This document shows positions 31,861 to 44,992 of a stretch of 64,000 bases of DNA, piece after piece. The translations under genes and the position numbers were made by a program. This stretch comes from Phaeovulum veldkampii DSM 11550 (GTDB lineage Bacteria; Pseudomonadota; Alphaproteobacteria; Rhodobacterales; Rhodobacteraceae). The notes beneath the pieces are model-generated. The model had not been told where the DNA came from. It worked only from the letters and a program-made list of their open reading frames with translations, and searched no databases. The first letter of the stretch is position 1. The number at the start of each line of letters is the position of its first letter. Where the stretch lies: assembly GCF_003034995.1 (NCBI RefSeq), contig NZ_PZKF01000003.1, positions 62,001 to 126,000 on the forward strand, read 5' to 3'.

Positions 31861-32779
31861 GCAGCACCTGCGCGGCGAGGATCGAGGTCGAGCCGGTCGG
31901 GTCGTAATCGGGCGCCACCTCCACCAGGTCGATGCCGACCACCTCATGCGTCCGGGCAGCGCCCTGAAGGATCTCCAGGATCTCGTAATACAGGAACCCG
32001 CCGTGGCTGGGCGTGCCTGTGCCCGGCGCGATCGAGGGGCAGAATCCGTCGATGTCGATGGTGATGTAAAGCCGCGCGCCCGCAGGGATTCGGGCCAGCA
32101 CGCCCTGGGCGCCAAGCGCCCGCACCTGCCGCACCGAAAGGATGTCGTCGCCCATGGCGCGCGCGGCCTCATAGCCCTCAAAGGTGGTGGAGCTGACATT
32201 GCGGATGCCTAGCGCGGTGATGCCGGTCACATGGTCCTGTTCGGCGGCGCGGCGCATCGGGTTGCCGTGGCCGTGGCGCACCCCGTGGCGCACATCGACG
32301 AAGTCCAGATGCGCGTCGATCTGCAAGATGTGGATCGGCCCGCGTCCTGCAAAGGCGCGAATACAGGGGATGTTGACCGAATGGTCGCCCCCGATCACCA
32401 CCGGCAGTGCGCCTGCGTCAAGGATGGCCCGCACACCGGTTTCAATGTTGGCGTGGCTGGTTTCGGTGTCGGTATGCACGATGTCGGCGTCGCCGATATC
32501 GACAATGCGCACCTCGGGGCCAAGGTAGGTGCAGTCATCTTCGTGGTCATAGGCCCCGGCATGACCAAAGCTGAACAAGGTGCTGGCCTCGCGCACGCCG
32601 CGCGGGCCGAACCGGGCGCCCGCGCGAAACTGGGTGCCCATGTCGAAGGGCGCGCCCAGAATGGCCGCATCGGCCTCGATCTGGCTCCAGTCTGGTTGAT
32701 AAGGCCTTTTTCCAAAAGTGGAAATCCCGACAAAGGGCAGGTTCAGACGCCCCGTTTCATGGCTGTGTCCGGTCATCAT
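31814..32779 (-). CDS. speB: Agmatinase/ureohydrolase family enzyme
   Basis: 321 residues from ATG 32779 (AAGGGGG just upstream). Manganese-binding motifs of the arginase fold are present: GGDHSVN, DAHLDFVD and TIDIDGFCPS. The third motif reads FCPS where agmatinases usually have LDPA, but both metal-binding Asp residues remain. It hydrolyses agmatine or a guanidino acid (such as guanidinobutyrate) to urea and an amine. Adjacent genes do not decide the substrate. Confidence 0.88.
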   Translation of the reverse strand: MMTGHSHETGRLNLPFVGISTFGKRPYQPDWSQIEADAAILGAPFDMGTQFRAGARFGPRGVREASTLFSFGHAGAYDHEDDCTYLGPEVRIVDIGDADIVHTDTETSHANIETGVRAILDAGALPVVIGGDHSVNIPCIRAFAGRGPIHILQIDAHLDFVDVRHGVRHGHGNPMRRAAEQDHVTGITALGIRNVSSTTFEGYEAARAMGDDILSVRQVRALGAQGVLARIPAGARLYITIDIDGFCPSIAPGTGTPSHGGFLYYEILEILQGAARTHEVVGIDLVEVAPDYDPTGSTSILAAQVLLNLLGFVFHARIVKG

Positions 32780-32865
32780 GTGCCCCCTTGGTTGCGACAA
32801 GCCTTTGACCAGCTCCGAAAAAAAGGCAAGTTGAGCCGCGACGCGTTACAGACAGGATGCGACCC

Positions 32866-35348
<2,483 letters not shown>

Positions 35349-35384
35349 GCCGCCCCGCCAGACCGCCGCGCAACCTGGCCAGCC

Positions 35385-36395
35385 TCAGGCGCCGCCGCGC
35401 CCAAGCTGCCAGGCGCGCGCGGCCCAAAGCCTGCGCCCGATCCCCGACCAGCGCGCGGTCTGGATCTGGCGGTGGCAGTCTTTGGGGGGCAAGAAGCGGA
35501 TCGTGCCCCCGGCAGGGCCTTGCGGCCCGATCGCCGCAAAGGCCGCCGCTACGCGGGCGAGGATCAGTTCGCGCCGCTCGGCGCGCTCGCCCCCGGCCCG
35601 GTCAAAGCGCGGAAAGGTCGGGTTCGGGTTCACCTCGAAGATGACGGGCACACCGTCGCGCAGAGTATAGTCGATCCGGCCGAATTGCAGATCGCCGATA
35701 TCGGTTGCCTGTCGCAGAAATTCATGGTGCGGGTTGTCGCGCACAAAGGCCAGTTCTTCGGCGGCGAAGGCGGCCGAGCTGACCCCTTTGGATGATTTCA
35801 CCACCCAGTCGGGGCTGCGCAGAATGTGCTGCGGGATGATCGCATCGCCAATGCGGAAGGCGCCGTATTTGCGAAAGCCGCCCTCGGCATCGGCGCTGGC
35901 CTCAAAGCTGACGGCGATGCGCCGTTTCAAGGGCCGCTGGGTAGCGCGCAGATGCGCAAGGGCCGCGTCGAAGTCTTCGGCTGTGTGCAGTAGCCCGGTT
36001 TCGGCGCCAAGACACCCGTCTTCCAGCCGCAGGAAGACCGGATAGCGAGTGGGCCGGTCACCGCCGTCAAGCCGCGTCACCTCGACCGGGTTCAGCCCGG
36101 CCCGGTGCAGCCGTCTGAGCAGCGCATAGCGTTCGGCGGCATCGGCGGGGTGGTTCAGCACACGCGTCTGCGGGTCGCGCCGCAGGGCGGCATCGGCCAT
36201 TGCGGCGGCGGCCATCATGCCGAAACCGTCCAGAAACTCGAAATCGGTGAATATCAGCGTGCCAGCCGGAAAGGCCAGCCGCCGGAACGCCTGCTGATAG
36301 GTGACGGGCGTGATCGGCGGCAGCCGTCCCTTGGCCGAGGCCAGCATCTTGAGCAGCGGATTGCGGTTCAATTCGTGAATGAATACGACGATCAT
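35385..36395 (-). CDS. ATP-grasp-like protein of unknown product
   Basis: 336 residues from ATG 36395 (MIVVFIHELNRNPLL). Features of an ATP-grasp ligase: YPVFLRLEDGCLGAE (ATP-binding beta region), KSSKGVSSAAFAAEELAFV, and the metal-binding end RIDYTLRDGVPVIFEVNPNP, the canonical E-x-N-P-x-P. It is divergent from the methyltransferase gene. Two more ATP-grasp-like genes lie 4-6 kb away (40722, 41537). Product unknown. Confidence 0.7.
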   Translation of the reverse strand: MIVVFIHELNRNPLLKMLASAKGRLPPITPVTYQQAFRRLAFPAGTLIFTDFEFLDGFGMMAAAAMADAALRRDPQTRVLNHPADAAERYALLRRLHRAGLNPVEVTRLDGGDRPTRYPVFLRLEDGCLGAETGLLHTAEDFDAALAHLRATQRPLKRRIAVSFEASADAEGGFRKYGAFRIGDAIIPQHILRSPDWVVKSSKGVSSAAFAAEELAFVRDNPHHEFLRQATDIGDLQFGRIDYTLRDGVPVIFEVNPNPTFPRFDRAGGERAERRELILARVAAAFAAIGPQGPAGGTIRFLPPKDCHRQIQTARWSGIGRRLWAARAWQLGRGGA

Positions 36396-36555
36396 GCGGG
36401 GTGGTCCGGGGTCGGGGTTGCGAGGGCACAGTGCGGGCGCAACACGGGGGATGCAAGCGATTGGTCGCATCACCGGGCATGGCAGCTTGGCCTAAGGTGC
36501 CGGGGGCCTGAGGTGCCGGGGCAGGGCCGTGGGCCGCAGTGCGAAAGGGCAGGGA

Positions 36556-37443
36556 ATGACGCTGACAGACCAATCCGCCACAGTGGCGCCGTCAGAACCG
36601 CTGGAAGGACTGGCGCGGTTCGCGTTCGAGGCGGCGCCGCGGTTGTGCGACCCGGCTCATGGCTGCGCACCTTATCACCGCGCCTGGAGCATGATCCGCC
36701 TTCTGATGAAGGGCGGCGCGCTGCCCGCGGGCGAGGAGTTTTTTGCGCCCCGTCTGGTTGCGGCAGCGCGGGGCGGGGTGTGCCGGGTGCTGTTGTCTGG
36801 GGCGGCCGATACCGGGCTGGCGGCGCTGGTATTGCGCGCGCTGGGCGCCGCGGGGGTCCGGCCGCAGATCGTTCTGGCCGATCGTTGCGCGACGACGCTG
36901 GAACAGAACCGGCGCTTTGCCGCGCAGATCGGGGCCCGGTTCGAACTGCATCACGGCGATCTGGCGGGCCTTGATTGCGCGCCGGTCGATGCGGTCGTGA
37001 TGCATTCGGTTCTGCATTTCATTCCGCCCGAGGCGCGGGCCAGTGTGGTGGCCTCATGGGCGCGGGTGTTGCGGCCGGGTGGGGAGCTGATGGGGTTTCA
37101 GCGCCTGTCTGGCGCCGCGCGCAGCCGCGATCCGGCGGGTATCGCGATCAGTGCCGCCGGGCTTGAGGCGGCGGCGCTAGCCTATGGCTTCGATCCGGCA
37201 GAGGCGGCGCAGATCAGGCTGGCGGGGGCCGCCTTCTGGGCGGCGCGGCTGACCCATGCGCCCAGCGATCCCGATGCGTTTCGGGGCCTGCTGGCCCGCG
37301 CGGGGTTCGACCTGATGGAGATCGTCACGCCCGATGCGGCGCAGACCGGCTCGCCCGTGCATCTGGCGGGGCAGTCGGGGCCTGGCCCGCAAAGCCTGTT
37401 CGCGGCGCGCCGCCGCGGCCTAGACCAGCCCGCCCCAGGCTGA
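36556..37443 (+). CDS. SAM-dependent methyltransferase
   Basis: 295 residues from ATG 36556 (GCAGGGA upstream). A class I fold is visible though its glycine motif is loose: RVLLSGAADTGLAALVL (motif I region), QIVLADRCATTLEQN, VDAVVMHSVLHFIPPEAR and SWARVLRPGGELMGFQRLSG. The substrate is unknown. Its end overlaps tctAB by 24 bp, tail to tail. The ATP-grasp-like gene at 35385 is divergent from it. Confidence 0.85.
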   Translation: MTLTDQSATVAPSEPLEGLARFAFEAAPRLCDPAHGCAPYHRAWSMIRLLMKGGALPAGEEFFAPRLVAAARGGVCRVLLSGAADTGLAALVLRALGAAGVRPQIVLADRCATTLEQNRRFAAQIGARFELHHGDLAGLDCAPVDAVVMHSVLHFIPPEARASVVASWARVLRPGGELMGFQRLSGAARSRDPAGIAISAAGLEAAALAYGFDPAEAAQIRLAGAAFWAARLTHAPSDPDAFRGLLARAGFDLMEIVTPDAAQTGSPVHLAGQSGPGPQSLFAARRRGLDQPAPG

Positions 37444-39375
37444 GGCGAGAAGCGACGGCGGCAGCCGGATCGCCGCCACCCGCTCAAGGTAGAGCGCCAC
37501 GCCCGCCCCGGCGGCCCCGGCCCAGACCGCGGCCCGCACGATCCGCCAGCGGCCCGCGGGCGTATCCAGCACGACCCAGACCCCGACCAGCGCCGCCAGT
37601 GCCAGCGGCAGGCCCAGCAGCCAGATACCCAAGGGCAGCGCCGCCAGCGCCACAAAGGGCAGGCGGTGGGCCGCGGGCAGCGCGGCCCCGGCCAAACCTC
37701 CGCCCGCGCGCAGCCCGCGTGTCAGGATCAGCGCCAGCACCGCCACCGCCGACCACACCAGCGTTTGCGCAAAGCCCGAATAGGCCGGGGCGCCGGTCAG
37801 GCTGATCACCGCCAGCCCCAGCGCCAGCACCAGCAGCAGCGCGGCAAAGACCGGCTCGGCCCGCGCTGCGGGGCCGCGCTGGGCGGCGGTGCCCGCGGCG
37901 GGCTTGCGCAGCATCCACCACAGCGACAGCGCGATCAGCCCCAGCACGATCAGCACGCCGGGCCGCTGTAGCGGCTGCAACCGCCCCACCTCCAGCAACT
38001 GCTGCGATAGCTGAAGGTTCGTTTCGATGAACCCGCCCAGCACGAAAGCGATCACGAAGGGAATGCGCGGCCAGTCAAAGCGTTTGAACAGATAGCCCAG
38101 CAGGGCAAAGCCCACCGCCACATGCAGATCGGCCAGCGTGCCGTTCAATTGCACCGAAGTAACCAGCGCCACCAGCAGCACCGGCAACGCCAGCCGGTCG
38201 ATGCGCAGCCGCGTCAGCCGCGCAGCCTGCGGCGCCAGGGCCAGCCCCAGCGCCGATGTCACGAGGTTTGACAGCAGCAGCGCGAAGATCAGCGTATAGC
38301 TGAGCCCCAGCCCGCTGGTCAGCATCGGTGCGCCCGGCGTAAGCCCGTGAATCGTCAGCACCGACAGCAAGATCACCCCGCCCTCGCTGCCCGGCAAGCC
38401 AAAGGCCAGAACCGGCAGCAGCGAGCCGCCGTCTTTCGCATCGACCGCCGCTTCTGGTGCGATCACGCCGCGGATGTCGCCTTGGCCAAAGCGGGCGGGG
38501 TCGGCGCCCCGGCCCTGCGCGGCCTGGGCATAGGCCACGAAACTTGCCACCGTGCCGCCAACGCCGGGGATCATCCCCACCGCCGTTCCGATCAGCGCCG
38601 ACCGCCCCGTCAGGCCCCAGTGCCGAAATACCGCACGGATGCCGGCGCGTGCCGAATCCCGGCTGGCATCGACGGGCGCGACCGGCTTCAGATCATAGCT
38701 GCGCCGCCACGAAATCACCTCGGCCAGCGTGAAAAAGCCCAGCAGCATGGCGACATGGCCAAAGCCCTCGAACAAGGCGAAGGCTCCGAACGTCCAGCGT
38801 GGCGCACTGCTGACCGGATCGCTGCCCACCAGCGCCAGCGTCAGCCCCAGTAGCGTTGCCGCCAGCGCCCGAAGGGCCGAGGCATTGGGCACCGCGATGA
38901 TCGCCACAAGGCCCCACAGCCCGAACAAAAACCGTTCGGCAGGCCCGAACTGCAACAGGAGCGGCCGCACCGCGGGCAGCAGCGCGATCAGCACCAGAAC
39001 CCCGATCAGCGAACCGACCGCCGAGGCGGTGGCGGATGCGGCAATCGCCATCCGCGCCTGCCCGTCGCGCGCCATCGGGTGGCCATCCAGCAGCACCGCG
39101 GCGCTGGAGGCATTGCCCGGAATGTTGAACAGGATCGCGGTGATCGAGCCCATGAACGTGGCGCCCCCGGTCAGCGCGCCAAACAGCAGCAGCACCGAAA
39201 CCGGCTCCCAGGTGACCGTCACCGCGATCATGATCGCGGCCAGGCTGGCTGCGCCGATGCCCGGCAGGAACGACGGGATCATCGCCAGCACCGTCCCCAG
39301 CAGCGGGATCAGGATGTTGGGCCAGGAGAAGACATTTGCCAGACCGATGCCCAGGGGGTCGAAAAACTCGGTCAC
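37420..39375 (-). CDS. TctA-TctB fused tricarboxylate transporter permease
   Basis: 651 residues, about 150 more than TctA. Residues 1-500 are TctA (SFLPGIGAASLAAIMIAVTV, FNIPGNASSAAVLLDGHPMA, GMIPGVGGTVASFVAYAQAA) with many membrane spans. From about 505 the protein continues through PVFAALLLVLALGLAVISL and three more spans, which resembles the small subunit TctB. So both membrane subunits are one polypeptide. Secondary transport of citrate-type acids with TctC is inferred. tctC lies 21 bp upstream in the same direction. Confidence 0.87.
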   Translation of the reverse strand: MTEFFDPLGIGLANVFSWPNILIPLLGTVLAMIPSFLPGIGAASLAAIMIAVTVTWEPVSVLLLFGALTGGATFMGSITAILFNIPGNASSAAVLLDGHPMARDGQARMAIAASATASAVGSLIGVLVLIALLPAVRPLLLQFGPAERFLFGLWGLVAIIAVPNASALRALAATLLGLTLALVGSDPVSSAPRWTFGAFALFEGFGHVAMLLGFFTLAEVISWRRSYDLKPVAPVDASRDSARAGIRAVFRHWGLTGRSALIGTAVGMIPGVGGTVASFVAYAQAAQGRGADPARFGQGDIRGVIAPEAAVDAKDGGSLLPVLAFGLPGSEGGVILLSVLTIHGLTPGAPMLTSGLGLSYTLIFALLLSNLVTSALGLALAPQAARLTRLRIDRLALPVLLVALVTSVQLNGTLADLHVAVGFALLGYLFKRFDWPRIPFVIAFVLGGFIETNLQLSQQLLEVGRLQPLQRPGVLIVLGLIALSLWWMLRKPAAGTAAQRGPAARAEPVFAALLLVLALGLAVISLTGAPAYSGFAQTLVWSAVAVLALILTRGLRAGGGLAGAALPAAHRLPFVALAALPLGIWLLGLPLALAALVGVWVVLDTPAGRWRIVRAAVWAGAAGAGVALYLERVAAIRLPPSLLASAWGGLV

Positions 39376-39396
39376 GTCAGCGTTCCGTTCCTGCGC

Positions 39397-40455
39397 CTAG
39401 CGGCTCTGGCTGGCCAGCAACATCTCCAGCAGCGGGCGCGCGTCAAGGTAGGCAGTCGCGATCCGCGCGACGATCTCGTCGGCTTCGGGGCCGGTGACGG
39501 GGGTCACGGGGCGTTTGCGGGCCTCGGCGGCGGCGCGGAAATCGGGGCTTTCGAGGGCGGCAGTCATGGCGGCCTCGAAACAGGCCTTGGTGCGCGGCTC
39601 CATCCTTGCGGGCGCAAACAATGTGCGCGGGCCGTTCGCCAGCGCAACCACGATCTCCCCAAGTCTCTGACGCTCGGCGCGTTCGGGCGCCGGCAGGCCG
39701 GCGCTGCGCCGTTCGATCATGCCGCCCGGCCCGCCCAGAACGGGCACGTCTGGGGCCGCCGGATGCGGGCTGTCCGCAAGGACCAGCGCCAGATCGAGAT
39801 CGTTTGTTTCCCGTGCCCGCAGGGCAGTGGTCAGCGAGGCAGACGCCATATCGACCTCGCCGCGCAGGATGGCCGCGGTATTTTCGACCGAGCCGTTATA
39901 TCCTGCGATGACCTTGCTCTCGATGCCCAGTGCAAGCGAGGCCAGACCGACCGGGATCAGGTTCGATTCGATCATCGAGGCCGCGCTGATCAGCCGGGTG
40001 GTTGACGGGTCGGCCAGGTCGATGCCGTGGCGGGCCAGCCAGGTTTCGGGGTCGCTGTGGACGATGCCCAGCACCTCCAGATCGGCCATGGTCATGCCCA
40101 GCGTCGCGTCCGACAGAACCGAAGGGATCACGTCGGTCGCGGAATCGAACAGCGCGACCATTTCGCTCGGCGGGGCCTCGTTCACGCGGGCGATGGCGGT
40201 TTTGCCGCCGCCACCGGGCAGGTTTGTCACCTGTGCCGTGGCCCCGGTGATTGCGGTCAGCACGGGCGCCAGCGCGCGGGCATAAAGGTCATACCCGCCA
40301 CCCGCCGCATTGGGCACCACGATGGTCAGCCGCTGACCCTGAAACACCGATGCGCAATCGGTCGGCAGGCTGGGGTCGGCGGCGACCGGTTCCAGGCTCA
40401 GCACGGCGGCAAGGGCCGCAAGCGCGGTGTAACGCAGGCAAGACGGTAATTTCAT
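39397..40455 (-). CDS. TctC-like periplasmic solute receptor
   Basis: 352 residues from ATG 40455. A signal peptide is clear (KLPSCLRYTALAALAAVLSL). Family features: TIVVPNAAGGGYDLYARALA near the N-terminus and a GYNGS loop later. TctC proteins bind carboxylates in the periplasm and hand them to TctAB, encoded just downstream. It diverges from the ATP-grasp pair across a 266-bp gap. Confidence 0.85.
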   Translation of the reverse strand: MKLPSCLRYTALAALAAVLSLEPVAADPSLPTDCASVFQGQRLTIVVPNAAGGGYDLYARALAPVLTAITGATAQVTNLPGGGGKTAIARVNEAPPSEMVALFDSATDVIPSVLSDATLGMTMADLEVLGIVHSDPETWLARHGIDLADPSTTRLISAASMIESNLIPVGLASLALGIESKVIAGYNGSVENTAAILRGEVDMASASLTTALRARETNDLDLALVLADSPHPAAPDVPVLGGPGGMIERRSAGLPAPERAERQRLGEIVVALANGPRTLFAPARMEPRTKACFEAAMTAALESPDFRAAAEARKRPVTPVTGPEADEIVARIATAYLDARPLLEMLLASQSR

Positions 40456-40562
40456 GGCGATCACGCCCCCTCTCGATTTCGTTACCGAACCTTTCCACTC
40501 CTGCGCGCTTCCCGCAAGACAAACCCGACCGAGGCGACCCCACACCGCAGCACGGGCCCGGA

Positions 40563-40721
40563 TTGAGCCTGCGGGTAGCTTCTGTTAGTCAGTGGCAGAA
40601 CACGGCCGCACCAGCCCCTCCCCGATGGGCCGGTCGCGATGAGCCGACCACCGAGCCGCAAGGACACCGGGTTGCCTGCATCGGGGGGCTGTGCCCCGGC
40701 CGCAAGGAAGGACACGTCGCC
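40563..40721 (+). promoter_or_regulatory. Possible promoter and structured leader
   Basis: TTGAGC (40563-40568), 17 bp, TAGTCA (40586-40591) is a weak sigma-70-like pair. It would give a leader of about 120 bases before ATG 40722. The leader contains GGTCG...CGACC and GGGGC-TGT-GCCCC stems and two CCGCAAGGA copies (in GAGCCGCAAGGACAC and GGCCGCAAGGAAGGAC), the second of which is the ribosome site. It matches no riboswitch class I can name. Confidence 0.3.
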
Positions 40722-41540
40722 ATGGCAGTGATCGGCATCTCGCATGTGGGGGGCGCGGTGCGCGAAACCTATGTCATCAATGCGCTGAGCGCGCTGTGGC
40801 GCGCGCGCGGCATCACGGTCGAGACCGGGCCGGGTTTTCCTGCCTCGGCAGACCTGTGCATCTTGCACCACGACCGCACCCGGATCGACCCGGCCGACAT
40901 CCCGTCAGCGCCCGGCGGGGTGGAGGTGCTGAACCGCGATGTTCTGGACATCTCGAAACGGCTTTATTCGGCGCTGATCCTGTCGCCGGGCGACGATTGG
41001 GCCGGGCCGGTCATCATCAAGACCAACCTCAACTGTTTCGGCGGCCCCGAACGCCGCGGTGCGCGCCGCCGCCCGCTGCATGAGGCGCAAAAGCTGTTGG
41101 CGCGCTACGACTGGAACCTGGCGCGAAGCCTGCCCAAGGGGGTTTATCCGGTTCTGGCCTCGATCGCGGAGGTGCCGGGCTGGGTCTGGCGGCGCGAGGA
41201 TCTGCTGGTCGAACGCTTTGTGCCCGAACGCGAGGGCGATCTGTTCGCGCTGCGCGGCTGGTTGTTCTTTGGCGCAGCAAGTTATGGCTACCGGCTGTTT
41301 TCGACCGATCCGATGGTCAAGACCGGCACGATGGTCGGGCACGAGTTCTTTGACGAGGTGCCGCCCGAACTGGAGGCTGCGCGCCGCAGCATGGGGTTTG
41401 ACTTCGGCAAATTCGACTACGTCGTGCATGACGGCCGCGCCATCTTGCTGGATGCCAACAAGACGCCAAGTTTCGCGGGCGATCCGCAATCGCCGCGCCT
41501 GCAACGTCTGGCAGATGCCGCGGCCGAGTTTCTGGCATGA
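40722..41540 (+). CDS. ATP-grasp-like enzyme, first of a coupled pair
   Basis: 272 residues from ATG 40722 (AAGGAAG about ten bases upstream). It reads MAVIGISHVGGAVRETYVIN, then VIIKTNLNCFGGPE (lysine of the ATP-binding sheet), LLVERFVPEREGDLFALRGW, and ends FDYVVHDGRAILLDANKTPSF, an E/D-x-N-type metal site. So it has the ATP-grasp fold but no named family. Stop overlaps the next start as ATGA. It probably links a carboxylate to an amine; product unknown. Confidence 0.7.
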   Translation: MAVIGISHVGGAVRETYVINALSALWRARGITVETGPGFPASADLCILHHDRTRIDPADIPSAPGGVEVLNRDVLDISKRLYSALILSPGDDWAGPVIIKTNLNCFGGPERRGARRRPLHEAQKLLARYDWNLARSLPKGVYPVLASIAEVPGWVWRREDLLVERFVPEREGDLFALRGWLFFGAASYGYRLFSTDPMVKTGTMVGHEFFDEVPPELEAARRSMGFDFGKFDYVVHDGRAILLDANKTPSFAGDPQSPRLQRLADAAAEFLA

Positions 41541-42727
41541 CGCCGTTGCCCCGCCTTGACCCTGTCGTGGGGGCCGATCTGCTGTTTCCGTCCGACGCAG
41601 CCTTTATGGCGCGCAGCGATCTGGAACAGACGCGGCTTCTGGGCTACCGGCCGCTGAACCTTGATGCGGTCACGACCCTTATGCTGGGCCTTCTGGGTGG
41701 TTTGCCCAGCGTTCGCCACCGTTCGTGTGCGACCGATGAAATCCTGCGGTTTCTGGCGGATGCCGGTCTGCGGATCGACGAGGATATGCATCTGTTCGAC
41801 ACCGCAGACGAGGCCGAGGCGATTGCCGACCGGCTGATCGGGCAGGGCAGGCGCCTGGTCTGGCCCTATCCGCTGCGCGCGGGGCGCTTTGCGGAGGCGG
41901 CGCATCTGGTCCCACCAGCCCTGTGGCGGCAGTTGAACAGCAAGGAAAACCTGCCCGCGCTCGTGCCCGTGGGGGCATTGGCCGCTCGCCGGGTGATCGC
42001 GCTTGCCGATCTGGACGCGGCGCAGCTGCAACCGCCGGTCTATCTGAAAGCCGCGGGCGATGCGGCGACGGGCTGGGGCTATGCGGTGCGCCATGTTGTG
42101 CGCGACGCCGACCTGTCTGCCGCGCGCGCCGATTTCGCCGCCCAGGGGATCGACCGCATCCTTGTGGAGGCGGCGGTCGATGTCATCACCTGCTGGTGTG
42201 TGAACCTGTCAGTGCTTGATACGGTCGTAACCTGTCTGGGCGCGGCCGAGCAGGTGTTTGCGGCGCCCGCGCGGCAGTCGGGCAGCGTGATCGACCCCGA
42301 GGTGGCCTTGCCCGCGGCGGGCATCGCGCTGGCACTGAACGTGGCCGATGCAGCGCGCCGCGCGGGTTTTCGCGGGGTCTGCGGGCTTGACATCGGGCTG
42401 GCCCGCGACGGGCGCCTGATCGTCTTTGACCCGAACTTCCGCTTCAATGCCTCGACTGCGCAGGTGGTGCTGCATCCCGCCGCGGTGGCGCGCAGCGGTC
42501 TTGGCGTCAGCGCTTCGGTCTCTGCCGCGTCGCCGCGCCCGATGGCCGAGGTGATCGCCCGGATCACCGCCCCGGTGGCCGAAGGTTGGTTCGTGCCGAC
42601 CCGCCTGCTGGATGCAGCGCTGTTGCCGGCCGCCAATGGGGCAAGCCTGTGCACCGGTTTCGTGATGGGCCGGACCCGCGCCGAGGCACAGGCCCGCGCC
42701 AGCGATTTTGCGGCGCGGCTGGCCTGA
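41537..42727 (+). CDS. ATP-grasp-like enzyme, second of a coupled pair
   Basis: 396 residues, start overlapping the previous stop by four bases. SKENLPALVPVGALAARRVI, the lysine in PPVYLKAAGDAATGWGYAV, the acidic DRILVEAAVDVITCWCVNLS and the end LDIGLARDGRLIVFDPNFRFN fit an ATP-grasp ligase, with ATP sheet, central domain and Asp/Asn metal site. A cysteine pair (CWC) is notable. Coupling with the first enzyme suggests two successive ligations or a heteromer. Product unknown; no transporter or peptide gene adjoins. Confidence 0.7.
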   Translation: MTPLPRLDPVVGADLLFPSDAAFMARSDLEQTRLLGYRPLNLDAVTTLMLGLLGGLPSVRHRSCATDEILRFLADAGLRIDEDMHLFDTADEAEAIADRLIGQGRRLVWPYPLRAGRFAEAAHLVPPALWRQLNSKENLPALVPVGALAARRVIALADLDAAQLQPPVYLKAAGDAATGWGYAVRHVVRDADLSAARADFAAQGIDRILVEAAVDVITCWCVNLSVLDTVVTCLGAAEQVFAAPARQSGSVIDPEVALPAAGIALALNVADAARRAGFRGVCGLDIGLARDGRLIVFDPNFRFNASTAQVVLHPAAVARSGLGVSASVSAASPRPMAEVIARITAPVAEGWFVPTRLLDAALLPAANGASLCTGFVMGRTRAEAQARASDFAARLA

Positions 42728-42766
42728 ACGGGGCCGGGCCGCATCAGCGCCGCGCGGCCCAGACGC

Positions 42767-42790
42767 AAAAGGGCGCCCCGCGGGGCGCCC
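42767..42790 (-). terminator. Intrinsic terminator of groESL
   Basis: Perfect palindrome GGGCGCCCCG/CGGGGCGCCC at 42771-42790; on the minus strand it is followed by TTTT. It lies 28 bp after the groEL stop. It may also serve the ATP-grasp gene on the plus strand, but that side has few T residues. Confidence 0.8.
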
Positions 42791-42817
42791 TTCGCGTTCC
42801 TCAGGCGGAACGGGTGA

Positions 42818-44796
<1,979 letters not shown>

Positions 44797-44830
44797 CTCG
44801 TGAACTCCCTTGGTTCCGGTTATGGATTAC

Positions 44831-44855
44831 TGGCACTCGCACTGGCAGAGTGCCA
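44831..44855 (-). promoter_or_regulatory. CIRCE operator (HrcA site) of groESL
   Basis: Minus-strand TTGGCACTC, nine bases, GAGTGCCAG. This is the CIRCE inverted repeat (TTAGCACTC-N9-GAGTGCTAA) with A to G and its compensating T to C in both arms, so symmetry is kept. It is the binding site of the HrcA repressor and lies between the promoter and groES. Confidence 0.9.
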
Positions 44856-44864
44856 ACGACGCTT

Positions 44865-44893
44865 GAGTTAAGCGCCTGCCCCCGACCTGTCAA
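44865..44893 (-). promoter_or_regulatory. Sigma-70 promoter of groESL
   Basis: Minus-strand TTGACA (44893-44888), 17-bp spacer, TAACTC (44870-44865). A start point near 44858 would place CIRCE at the very beginning of the transcript, as usual. Confidence 0.75.
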
Positions 44894-44992
44894 CACCGCG
44901 GCGCGCGAAAATTTGCGCACGCCAGGGGGTGGGCGGCCTTGGCCCGCCGCGGCGGGCGTGGCAGGGTTGGGCAAATTCCGGAAGGATGGGAA

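Noticed and set aside
31814-32779. Loss of function in the agmatinase-like enzyme because the third motif reads FCPS instead of LDPA
   Set aside because: Both Asp ligands of DxD and the other metal motifs are intact, so activity is likely; only specificity may differ.
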